A stretch of DNA of 64,000 nucleotides from Edwardsiella anguillarum (lineage in GTDB: Bacteria > Pseudomonadota > Gammaproteobacteria > Enterobacterales > Enterobacteriaceae), in assembly GCF_008801815.1 (NCBI RefSeq), contig NZ_VZOX01000003.1. One strand, written 5' to 3'. The position numbers and the translations under genes were made by a program. This document shows, one piece after another, positions 35,642-43,557 of the stretch. Position 1 is the first letter of the stretch, and each line of letters begins with the position of its first letter. The notes beneath the pieces are model-generated. The model worked only from the letters and a program-made list of their open reading frames with translations. It had not been told where the DNA came from and did not search any database.

Positions 35642-36530
35642 TTACTTCGGGAATGGGGTATTATCCAACTATATATCACAGAGGTGTTGCTGCCCGGCGG
35701 TAACTAATCACTCTAGGGAAAAAGCGAACATATCTATAACCATCAGCGTCCTGCTGGAAAACCGGCTTCGCTCCGGTTCTATAAATTTTCTTCGTGCTAA
35801 AGCTGGGCTCAGTTTGTTTATCCAGGATGGAAGTGATTCAATTTTGTTTGATACAGGACCTGATGATAGTTTCCTACATAACGCAGCCTTGATGGGGATC
35901 GATTTGAGCAGCCTAACTGCTACTGTTATTTCACATGGTCATTATGACCATTGTGGCGGTGTTCCATGGTTGCCTGATAAATGCCGGATCATATGCCATC
36001 CCCAAGTGTCCAGTGAGCGCTACGCGGCCATAAGATTTCCAGGTTGTAGCGCCAGAGTAAAAAAATTGTCGCTGGACATTGATTATTCACGTCTCCGTAT
36101 GGAATATAGCAGTATTCCACTACATATCGGAAAACGCTTTATGTGGTCAGGGGAGATCCCTGTGGCCAAACCGCAGGCATATGGTATCACCGGAGGGCGA
36201 AATGTGAGAGTAGATTATGTAAAAGATGAAGGGGTTCTGATCTATAAATCTGATCGCGGACTGGTAATTTTTATCGGTTGTGGACATCGCGGACTCATTG
36301 ATATTGTGCGTCACTGCCAGAGTATAACCGGAATAAATCATATTCACGCTCTTTTCGGTGGTTTTCACCTGCGCTGTGCGTCACCCCGTAACCTCTGGGA
36401 GGTGAGGCAGTTTCTACACCGCCAAAAGCCAGATAAAATAATGGGCTGTCATTGTACTGGTAAATGGGGGGGGATGTGGTTGCCGGAACTAGTCACTCCG
36501 GCAACCGGAGATGTTTATGTACTGGGATAG
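35637..36530 (+). CDS. Metallo-beta-lactamase-fold hydrolase with uncertain start
   Basis: A zinc-dependent MBL-fold protein. The motif SHGHYDHCGG (about residues 99-108 of the longest frame) is the HxHxDH metal site. LFDTGPDD precedes it, and IGCGHRGLIDIV and GGFHL give later metal ligands. The pattern resembles the dihydropteroate-synthase-like/MJ0937 type of MBL proteins; the substrate is unknown. Similarity appears to begin at ISITISVLLEN (about residue 32). No ATG, GTG or TTG lies at that point; AGGGA is followed by an ATA. The only usual start is GTG 35637, inside the transposase scar and without a ribosome-binding site. It ends 3 bases from the convergent transporter remnant. Confidence 0.65.
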   Translation: MFYFGNGVLSNYISQRCCCPAVTNHSREKANISITISVLLENRLRSGSINFLRAKAGLSLFIQDGSDSILFDTGPDDSFLHNAALMGIDLSSLTATVISHGHYDHCGGVPWLPDKCRIICHPQVSSERYAAIRFPGCSARVKKLSLDIDYSRLRMEYSSIPLHIGKRFMWSGEIPVAKPQAYGITGGRNVRVDYVKDEGVLIYKSDRGLVIFIGCGHRGLIDIVRHCQSITGINHIHALFGGFHLRCASPRNLWEVRQFLHRQKPDKIMGCHCTGKWGGMWLPELVTPATGDVYVLG

Positions 36531-36533
36531 GGG

Positions 36534-37651
36534 CTAAATAAACAGCGTTGCTATCACAGTAGTGCCACTAAGTAGTACCAGGAATCCTATGGTTCTCATC
36601 AGTAAATTTCCATTTATTATAAAATATACAGATGGAATAAAGAACACCGTAGTAATAATGATCGGAATCGAACCATTAGCAATTATTTTTACTATGCTTG
36701 GATTTGTAGTTCCAATCACAGTGCAAATAAGAGTATTGCAACTCAAAATAACTTTCTTGTTAAATGACCTGAAAGAAGCAATCCCGTCGATAACTCCAGT
36801 CAGCGTTCCTGTATAGGCGCCAGTAGTCAATAGAGAAAGAAGTAGTGCTGCACCAAACCACACTACATGTTTACCGGTAAGACTCGCCGTATAAGAAAGA
36901 GCATCAATATTTCTGGAATTAATAATATAAATATCTTTTGGTGTTAACAATCGACTTACTGCAATGACAAAAATAATGGTGAAAGCAAAAATAATTATTT
37001 TCCCGGCGATTAGCTTTCGTGCGTCAGGAATTTTCGCGCTTTTAATGAAGCGCTGGATGCATGGCGTAAAATTGAAGGTAAAAAGAAAAATAGGTAGCAA
37101 TGTGAGGTCATTTATAGAATCCACATCCGGCGAGTATGATAATGGATATCTGATTGGTTGAAAGAAAAAAACACGGCAACTACTGCAACTGAAATGATTG
37201 AAGGAAGAGCTATCCGTGAAATAAGTTTTTCAACATCAGCATTGAAACGTAGCCAAACTATAGAAAGCGTTGAACTTAACAACAGAGAGACACAAAACCG
37301 GACCAATAAACTGTCATGGATAAATGAACTCACCACATTAACCAGTGTTATGAAGTTTATTAAAACGATAATCATCATTGATGATATAAATAATGTACAG
37401 GTTATAACTGCATATCTGTTGCCAATAAATTTTGAGGAGGCTGCCAAAAAATCCTTCTCTGGATGACAACTAATAAATTTAAAAAATAGATAGTGAGCCA
37501 TTAGTGAAACCAGCATGGCACCAGTGATAAAAACAAGAAAAGGCATTATCCCAAATACAGTCGGGCCTACCGCTTGGGGTAAAAAGAAAATGCCGGCACC
37601 AAAGGCAGTAGAAAAGAATGTTATATGCCAATATAAATATGAAATTCTCAT
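36534..37651 (-). pseudogene. HAAAP-family amino acid transporter, frameshifted
   Basis: Two overlapping frames form one SdaC/TdcC-type (hydroxy/aromatic amino acid permease) transporter. The N-terminal part (37651-37112) has the family start FFSTAFGAGIFFLPQAVGPT and about five helices. The C-terminal part (37124-36534) continues LTLLPIFLFTFNFTPCIQRF, the family's second signature, and ends after about five more helices. The frame changes at a run of seven T (minus strand, about 37165-37171). Restoring one T gives a smooth join, VFFFFQPIRYPLSYSPDVD, running into SINDLTLLPIF. As read, the gene is disrupted. The substrate would be serine, threonine or an aromatic amino acid by family. A GTG restart at 37124 is possible but has no clear ribosome-binding site. 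Confidence 0.75.
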
Positions 37652-37701
37652 GGTATTACTCGGTTATAATGCCCATGTTAGAGGCTGATTATTTACAAGA
37701 G

Positions 37702-38594
37702 TTATTCAAAACAGGACTTTCCGAAAAATATCAGTAGCGAAGGTAAAGATAGATTTTCATAAAACACTGACGCAGCCCTATATCCATTAAGCACATTGAT
37801 TCGTGAGCACAGTGGGAATACACCAATATGAGAAGTGTAATTATCAAAGATCTTGTTGGAGGAAACTTTATACCTAATCGCCCTAAATGTGGCTGCATTT
37901 CCTGCAGCGCAGGTAGGTTTATTATCCTCTATAATGGCAAAGGTATGTTCGCCTACAGTCATTAAGAGACTGCTATCCTGTCGATTAAACAAAGTGTTTT
38001 TATCCATTGTATTTTTGATGTGTCTTTTAAATCGATCAGCCATAGTCTTTTCACTAACATAAAATGACCTGATGTCGATGCCATAGTGTTTGTTATTTTC
38101 TTTGATGTAGGAATTTATTATCTCTGGAATAATATACGGTGATGTTGCCATTTTTCTATACTGATTAGCACCATCAATTTCATGCCCATCGCTTTTTCCA
38201 TATAAAAATCATTGATTTCCATTAGGAAATCAGGCTGAATGTTTAACGATTTCTTTGATTTTACTATATAATCGATGCAGAATTTGGCTGATTTTTTTAC
38301 CTTATTACTTACTGAAAATCGGTTGTCCAGATTTACGACCGTGTGTCCTCCTGAAATAATAATGTTATCGCTAAGATAAGCCCTGGCCAAGTCAATCAGA
38401 GCATCTAAGTTACAGTCACTAATTTCATCACTGAATATTTCCATTATCCCAGATTCATCTGCCTTATAAATATAGAATCTGTCCGTATCTTTCCATCCTT
38501 TTGTGCAATTACACTTGTAATCCCTGAAAATAACGCGCTCTGCTGTCTGATAAAAGCTATCATCCCTTAAGGTCAGTAACTCAATACCCGCCAT
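37702..38594 (-). pseudogene. Unrecognised protein of about 297 residues, frameshifted
   Basis: ATG 38594 has AGGGAG 7 bases upstream and begins MAGIELLTLRDDSFYQTAER. The frame stops at 38118, but a second frame (to 37702) continues it. If one A is restored in the A5 run of GAAAAAG (about 38196-38200), the join reads FYMEKSDGHEIDGANQYRKM and then ATSPYIIPEIINSYI without a break. The N-terminal part includes DYKCNCTKGWKDTDRFYIYK and IIISGGHTVVNLDN. The C-terminal part includes LLMTVGEHTFAIIEDNKPTC and AAGNAATFRAIRYK. There is no signal peptide or membrane segment. I recognise no family. It lies 50 bases upstream of the transporter remnant, in the same direction, so the two may have been co-expressed. 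Confidence 0.6.
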
Positions 38595-38785
38595 AATGTT
38601 TCTCCCTAGATAAATCACAAACCCAGTAGAACCTACATCAACTGTATCTCTAGTTTTTCTACTCACGTCGAATAATAAAAACTGATAAATGATGAGGTTT
38701 GTTGTTTGCGATTTGTGTCACAAAATATCACTTAAACGTTTTAATCTATACGGTACATATGATTCTATATTTGCGACTTGAATAT

Positions 38786-38888
38786 GGAGAGGTGGGCGAG
38801 TGGTCTAAGCCAGATTATGGTAATTGAAAAATTTCCTGAGTCCACACGATTTATCGTGTCGTAGGTTCGAATCCTGCCCTCTCCGCCA
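38786..38888 (+). tRNA. tRNA-Ser-like gene with a 30-base anticodon arm (possible pseudo-tRNA)
   Basis: Most of a type II tRNA is intact. Acceptor GGAGAGG (38786-38792) pairs with CCTCTCC (38878-38884), then discriminator G and CCA. The D arm GGC...GCC has loop GAGTGGTCTAA. A perfect six-pair variable arm ACACGA/TCGTGT spans 38844-38859. The T arm is GTAGG-TTCGAAT-CCTGC. G73 and the long variable arm point to serine. The anticodon arm (38813-38842), however, is 30 bases instead of 17. It can fold as a longer imperfect stem, GATTATGGTAAT against ATTTCCTGAGTC, with loop TGAAAA, so no standard seven-base anticodon loop is possible. Total length is 103 bases. Either a 13-base expansion has killed it, or it is a non-standard tRNA-like RNA. 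Confidence 0.55.
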
Positions 38889-39052
38889 TTTTTAAATGTA
38901 TTTGATAGCTTGGTTTATTTGTTGATGTATTTAATATTATATATCTTATTATCCACTCAGTTAACCATTATATATAAACTTAGATATTATGATCCTGTCA
39001 TAATCAATTTTATCTCTTAATAAAAAAGATAGTATAGTCTGTGGATATATTA

Positions 39053-39575
39053 TTATATTTTTGTATCTCTCAGAATCTGATATCTCATGGAGCGAGAAAT
39101 ACTAAACTTCCGTGCTATCTCAGCTGTGTTCTTCCCCCTTGCGATGAAACGCCAGTACACTGTTTCTGTCTATGACACGTTTGCGACCAAACGTCAGCTT
39201 CATTTCCTCCCGGCCTTCGTTTCATATGCTCCAGAACTCCCCGCCGTTCGGTTTGGGCGATGGCCAACAAGATAGTGACTATCCTTTTTCCCATTTCTCC
39301 ATCTGTGCTGATCCTGTCATCGATGAACAAAACGCCCCCTAAGCATCAAGCGCTTGTATCAGCTTGATCATATCGGCGGTATCGCGACCAAAGCGGTCTA
39401 GCTTCTTCACCAGAATGACATCACCTTCTTCTATTTTCATCCGCAGCAAGTCTAGCCTCTTTCTATCGGTAGAACAGCCAGATACCTTATCGGTAAGAAT
39501 GCGACTGATTTTCGCCCGAGCCTCTTTCAGTTCTTCACTTTCCTGACCCGCTCGCTGATACTTCAGTATGATCGG
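39053..39575 (-). pseudogene. Tn3-type resolvase remnant, multiple frame breaks
   Basis: The minus strand carries a serine recombinase in three frames. First come ILTDKVSGCSTDRKRLDLLR and KIEEGDVILVKKLDRFGRDT with ADMIKLIQALDA (39570-39340). A TAG replaces the expected Gln codon after DA. Then FIDDRISTDGEMGKRIVTIL and LAIAQTERRGVLEHMKRR appear in another frame. Finally REEMKLTFGRKRVIDRNSVL and AFHRKGKNTAEIARKFSISR, the helix-turn-helix, appear in a third frame, with stop at 39053. The N-terminus with the catalytic serine (YxRVS) is missing; the homology stops near the end of the LysE-type gene. It is non-functional and marks the right edge of the island. Confidence 0.85.
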
Positions 39576-39603
39576 GGCCGCTGTGCGCCCGTGGATGCGC
39601 GGC

Positions 39604-40254
39604 TCAGTAGCGCTGACTGACCCCTTCATAGATCAGCCTGAGCGCAAACAGCCCGATAATTGCGCCGATCGCCCGGCTGGCGACGCGCTGTATCCGTCCG
39701 TAGAGACGGCGTACCGCAGGGAGAGAGAAGGCCTGACTCAGGAACAGGCGCCAGACGATGGATGCGAGTACGATCCCGCCCCAGGCCGCCAATCTAGCCC
39801 AAAGCGGCGTGTCGGCGCTGAGGGTCACCGAAAAGATACTGATGAAGAACAACACCGTCTGCGGGTTTGACAGATCGGTCAGCAGCCCGCGGCGGAAGAA
39901 GATGTGCCAGGGTTCGCTGACGGAGGGCCGCACGCTGAGTAGTGGCAGCGAGGCCTGAGCGCGCACGCTATGCCAGGCGAACCAGAGCAGATAGGCGCCA
40001 CCGCCGATCTTAATGAGCGCGAAGAGCGCCTCGCATTGGGTGATCAGCGTCGCCAGGCCAAACAGCCCGAGCCCGGAGTAAAACGCATCGCCGAGCGCGA
40101 CGCCGAGACCGGTCATCATTCCGGCCCGCCGTCCGGAGGCCAGGCTGGTTTGCACCACCACAAAGAGATTCGCGCCGGGGTTGAAGAAGGTCAGGACGAA
40201 CAGGCTGATGGTAAGAACGACGGCATGCAGGGGTTCCATAGACCACGCGCTCAT
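39604..40254 (-). CDS. LysE/RhtC-family amino acid exporter
   Basis: A 216-residue inner membrane protein with about six helices, of the LysE family (RhtB/RhtC type), which export amino acids and related metabolites. The family signature appears as NPGANLFVVVQTSLASGRRAGMMTGLGVALGD near the N-terminus, with GGGAYLLWFAW (about 85-95) and FRRGLLTDLSNPQTVLFFISIFSV (about 119-142). The actual substrate cannot be read. The start may be Met1 or Met6. Its 3' end abuts the resolvase scar. It lies downstream of the hydroxylase genes on the same strand but is separated by a terminator. Confidence 0.88.
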   Translation of the reverse strand: MSAWSMEPLHAVVLTISLFVLTFFNPGANLFVVVQTSLASGRRAGMMTGLGVALGDAFYSGLGLFGLATLITQCEALFALIKIGGGAYLLWFAWHSVRAQASLPLLSVRPSVSEPWHIFFRRGLLTDLSNPQTVLFFISIFSVTLSADTPLWARLAAWGGIVLASIVWRLFLSQAFSLPAVRRLYGRIQRVASRAIGAIIGLFALRLIYEGVSQRY

Positions 40255-40528
40255 GAGTTAACGTAGTCTTATTTATAGCAAAATATGGTCGGGATATCGC
40301 GACCCGTGGCGGGATATTACGGAATTGACGGCGGGAGGGCGCGTCCGCGGGCTCTCTGGTAAGCGGGGGCGGAATGGCCACAGGCCGGGCGACGCCCCGG
40401 CCATCGCGGCGTCAGCGGACCCTTTTTATTCATGATGCTCACGCTGTCGTTAGGGGGCCTCTTCCCTTTGCGCAGCAGTGCGAGCGTGAGGCTGCGTAGG
40501 CTGATTGAGCAATAGAGAAAGTGGGGGA
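40255..40528. other. Spacer between the hydroxylase operon and the LysE-type gene
   Basis: No gene is supported. It must hold the promoter of the LysE-type gene on the minus strand; none was assigned with confidence. Confidence 0.4.
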
Positions 40529-40566
40529 GAAAAAGCGCGTTCAGCCGCGGGGAATGAACGCGCTTT
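40529..40566 (-). terminator. Intrinsic terminator of the C2-C1 hydroxylase operon
   Basis: On the minus strand AAAGCGCGTTCA pairs perfectly with TGAACGCGCTTT and the stem is followed by T residues. It overlaps the sequence just past the C1 stop. Confidence 0.85.
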
Positions 40567-40571
40567 GGGGA

Positions 40572-41531
40572 TTATTTCATGACGGAACTCAGCGTTTGGC
40601 AAGCGTGTGGGATAGCGCGCAGTATCTTTTTTAATAGCGCGATGTCTTCGACGCTGAAACCGGCAAGCACCTGTTGCTGTTGATGGTCGGCAATGTCGCG
40701 TAGCATAGCGGCCTGTGCCTTCCCCTCCTCGGTCAGGCAGTAATTGCTACCAACCGGGGCAACCAATCCTTTACGGCGCAGTGCATCTTCTGCCTCCCCG
40801 ATCTCTCGGAGGGGCATCGCGACCTCACACAACAGCTGCTCCATTGACATCTCTCGGGGGGTGTCCAGAACTAGCAGCATACGGGCTTCGCTGGTGCGTA
40901 GCCCGCAGGCGCGTTGGCGCGGTTGGTAGTAGGATTGGTAGCTGCGTAAGGCCTGGGTGAGCAGATAGTAAACGTTGTTGTCTAGCGACGCCGGCTCAGC
41001 GCCGGGGGCAGGGGACGCCTTGGTGGGACGTGGATAGGGTAACACCAGCGAATAGGCGCCTTGACAGTACAGCAGTGGTGCACGCCCGAAGTCGTCGACG
41101 GTGACGACCTTGCCAATCAAGATCCAGTGATCACCGGCATCGATCTGTTGGTACTTTTCGCACTGGAAACGGGCGGCGCAGTCATGCAGTAACGGTATAT
41201 CGGCGATGCCGCGTGCATATTCCAGTCCAGCGAATTTATTTTCTGCCGGGCGCGCGAAGCGGTTGGAAAGCGCGATCTGATCGGCGGCGAGAATATTCAC
41301 GGCGAAGTGGCTGGCCTGAGCGAAGTGTGGATAGCTGCCAGCACGCTTATCGATGCTCCATAAGATCAAGGGGGGATCAAGTGAAACGGAGTTAAAGCTG
41401 TTGGCCGTCATGCCGACATCGACGCCGTCAAGGCCGGCGGTGGTGATTACGGTTACGCCGGTGGCAAAGTTTCCCAACGCCTGACGCAAGGCGCGCGGGT
41501 CGAGGCCATTCCCTGTAGTCTGCATCATCAC
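40572..41531 (-). CDS. HPA 3-hydroxylase reductase component C1 with C-terminal MarR-like domain
   Basis: The flavin reductase of two-component 4-hydroxyphenylacetate 3-hydroxylase; it supplies reduced FMN to the C2 oxygenase using NADH. Residues about 10-165 are the flavin reductase-like domain (ALGNFATGVTVITT, GMTANSFNSVSLDPPLILW, HFAVNILAADQIALSNRFA). Residues about 185-319 are a winged-helix, MarR-like domain (YYLLTQALRSYQSYYQPRQR, LRTSEARMLLVL). This fusion is the hallmark of Acinetobacter baumannii C1, where binding of HPA to the tail stimulates the reductase. It is unlike the short HpaC of E. coli. It follows C2 by 14 bases in an operon. Confidence 0.92.
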   Translation of the reverse strand: MMMQTTGNGLDPRALRQALGNFATGVTVITTAGLDGVDVGMTANSFNSVSLDPPLILWSIDKRAGSYPHFAQASHFAVNILAADQIALSNRFARPAENKFAGLEYARGIADIPLLHDCAARFQCEKYQQIDAGDHWILIGKVVTVDDFGRAPLLYCQGAYSLVLPYPRPTKASPAPGAEPASLDNNVYYLLTQALRSYQSYYQPRQRACGLRTSEARMLLVLDTPREMSMEQLLCEVAMPLREIGEAEDALRRKGLVAPVGSNYCLTEEGKAQAAMLRDIADHQQQQVLAGFSVEDIALLKKILRAIPHACQTLSSVMK

Positions 41532-41545
41532 AACATCCTCGGTGG

Positions 41546-42718
41546 TTAAACCATGCTTGGATCGGGGTCTAGCCCCATCAGTTCACGCCCCAGGATCTGG
41601 GCGCAGACATCGTAATCGGTGTAGGCGTGGGCGCCGGTCATGTGGGCGTCGCGGAACAGGCGTTGCATCTCGTTATCACTCAGCCAGCTGGTGGCTCCGG
41701 CAGCGCAGAATAAGCGATCCACGGCGGCGATACACATCTTCACCGCATAGGCCTGATTGGTGCGCCAGAAGGCCAACTCGGAGCGGGTCGGGTAGCGATG
41801 CTGACGGCCAAATGCGGCGTGCTCCTGCCAGGTCTTCTCCAGGAAGGCGCGAGCGGCGGCGACCTGATGAGTGGATTCGGCCAGGCGCATCAAGGCCGGT
41901 GTGGCGGTGCCGACACGGGCGCCGGTGTAGGCGCGTACGCGATTCTGGGTCTTCTCTTTAAAGGCAACGAGCATGCGTTCGGCGATCCCTAAGCCGATGG
42001 CGGCGAAGCCACAGGCGAAGTAGGGGCGATAGGGGGCATAGTAGAGATCACTCTCCGGATAGAGCCCAAAGCCGCGCGAGCGTCCCTCCATCATGTTCTT
42101 CGCGATCTCGATACGGTGTTCGGGAATAAACGTGTTTTCGATGATCAGCGTCTTCGATCCGCTGCCGCTCATGCCGCTGGCGTACCAGTCATCGCGGATC
42201 TGGTACTCCTGACGAGGGATCACGCCGAAACAGTAGATTTTCTCGCCCATGGCATCGATACGATTGAAACCCACGATCGCCCAGTCGGCGTGGTCGCAGC
42301 CGCTGCTCCAGCCCATTTCACCGCTGAGATAGACGCCGCCGTCGCCCTCTTCTATGCGACCGAATGGGGCGATGCTGCTACTGGCGGTGGCATCGGGATT
42401 GGTGCCCCAGATTTCATCCTGTAAGCGTTGGGAAAACATTGCTAATTGATGGCTATGGGTACAGAGCAAGCTGAAGGCCCAAGCCGTGCCACCGCAGGCG
42501 CCTGCCAGCGCGGCGACGCAGTCGGTGAACTGCGGTAGCGACATCTCCAGGCCGCCATAGGTCTTGGGTTGGAACATGCGATGCATACCGATGCCTTTTA
42601 GCAAGGCGATGTTCTCTGCCGGGACACGGCGTTCGCGCTCAGCTAGCGTGGCATTGGCAGCAATCTTCGGCAAAATCGGACGTAACTTGTCCAGCATGGG
42701 GTTGTCGGTGGTCATCAT
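41546..42718 (-). CDS. HPA 3-hydroxylase oxygenase component C2 (acyl-CoA dehydrogenase fold)
   Basis: The monooxygenase that uses reduced flavin and O2 to hydroxylate 4-hydroxyphenylacetate to 3,4-dihydroxyphenylacetate. It has 390 residues with the acyl-CoA dehydrogenase-type fold: MFQPKTYGGLEMSLPQF, SSSIAPFG, GWSSGCDHADWAIVGFNR and the end-region LFRDAHMTGAHAYTDYDVCA. These match A. baumannii C2 as I recall it and differ from HpaB. AGGAG lies 9 bases before ATG 42718. It is the first gene of the C2-C1 operon. E. coli-type hpaB and hpaC were not found in the window, so this pair should do the first step of the pathway. Confidence 0.92.
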   Translation of the reverse strand: MMTTDNPMLDKLRPILPKIAANATLAERERRVPAENIALLKGIGMHRMFQPKTYGGLEMSLPQFTDCVAALAGACGGTAWAFSLLCTHSHQLAMFSQRLQDEIWGTNPDATASSSIAPFGRIEEGDGGVYLSGEMGWSSGCDHADWAIVGFNRIDAMGEKIYCFGVIPRQEYQIRDDWYASGMSGSGSKTLIIENTFIPEHRIEIAKNMMEGRSRGFGLYPESDLYYAPYRPYFACGFAAIGLGIAERMLVAFKEKTQNRVRAYTGARVGTATPALMRLAESTHQVAAARAFLEKTWQEHAAFGRQHRYPTRSELAFWRTNQAYAVKMCIAAVDRLFCAAGATSWLSDNEMQRLFRDAHMTGAHAYTDYDVCAQILGRELMGLDPDPSMV

Positions 42719-43083
42719 CGCTCAGGCTCCTTTGATTGAGTAAGCGTGCTATGCAGTCGCGTGGCGTCGGCGATAGGCCGGGTAAGCCTATGCGTTCATC
42801 CGTGTCGATGGGGCACGGTTACCGATTATGGGGAGTAATAAGTTTGATGGAATGTAAAATCTAGGTAAAAACTTGTACTTTTCCATGACACCGATGAAAG
42901 TGTGATGACGATAGGAATTCTGCTGCAACAGGCAATCTAACCGAGGAAGCGGGGGGATAGGGACAGAACCTGGTAGTGTGTTGTTAATTGCGTGTTGTCG
43001 ACTTGTGATTAAGTGAGCGGCGAGGGAGAGGAGGCTGGCTTCTTACCTCGCCCGTTATATCGCCGCCGTATGGGGAGGTCGTC
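42719..43083. other. Promoter region of the hydroxylase operon
   Basis: 365 bases between hpaR and the C2 gene, with no gene seen. An operator for HpaR or HpaA would be expected but none was assigned by motif. Confidence 0.4.
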
Positions 43084-43557
43084 TCAATCTTGGGGTTCAA
43101 GGTGAGGAGTATCGTCGGATATTTTCTCTTGTCCCGTCTGCTGGCGCGTGCCCAGGGCAATAAACGCTTCCAGCAACGTTGTCAGTTGCGCCATTTTTTC
43201 GCTGGAGAAGGCGCGTTCGATGGCTTGGTATTCCGCCTCAATCTGCGCGCGAGCCTGCTCATACAACGTCTGTCCCTGCTGGCTGAGGGAGACATATAAC
43301 TTGCGCTGATCGTTGACAGGTTTCAGGCGAAAGATCAGCCCGTCCCGCTCCATCCGTGACAGGATCCCGGTCAAACTGGGACGTAATATACAAGCTTGGC
43401 TGGCCAATTGATGGAAATCGACAGAATGATTCCCAGCCAAGACACGGATCACACGCCACTGCTGCTCGGTTAAGTTGTAGCGTTTCAATATCGGGCGGAA
43501 GAAACCCATCGCGCTTTCGCGTGCCTGTAACAGAGCGATGGTCAGTGACTCATGCAT
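43084..43557 (-). CDS. hpaR: MarR-family repressor of homoprotocatechuate degradation
   Basis: HpaR represses the hpaG-type meta-cleavage operon until HPA or homoprotocatechuate binds. The 157-residue winged-helix protein begins MHESLTIALLQARESAMGFF and contains RYNLTEQQWRVIRVLAGNHS, ACILRPSLTGILSRMERDGL and INDQRKLYVSL-like motifs, very close to E. coli W HpaR. It is divergent from hpaG1 across a 379-base control region. It is also oriented towards the C2-C1 operon. Confidence 0.95.
   Translation of the reverse strand: MHESLTIALLQARESAMGFFRPILKRYNLTEQQWRVIRVLAGNHSVDFHQLASQACILRPSLTGILSRMERDGLIFRLKPVNDQRKLYVSLSQQGQTLYEQARAQIEAEYQAIERAFSSEKMAQLTTLLEAFIALGTRQQTGQEKISDDTPHLEPQD

Larger units (their letters stand above)
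34891..39600. mobile_element. Decaying island at serT with Tn3-family remnants
   Basis: The stretch between the serT 3' end and the LysE-type gene is more AT-rich than the flanks. It carries a transposase C-terminal fragment of Tn3 type (35501-35641) and a broken Tn3-type resolvase (39053-39575). Between these are passenger genes: a metallo-beta-lactamase-fold gene, a frameshifted amino acid transporter, a frameshifted unknown gene and a tRNA-Ser-like sequence. No integrase gene and no convincing repeat of the serT 3' end were found, so whether it entered by tRNA-site integration or by transposition is open. Confidence 0.65.

Noticed and set aside
38786..38888. Allo-tRNA, selenocysteine tRNA or intron-containing tRNA
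   Set aside because: The acceptor/T arm is a normal 7/5, which excludes tRNA-Sec and 8/4 or 9/3 allo-tRNAs. A 13-base surplus is far too short for a self-splicing group I intron.
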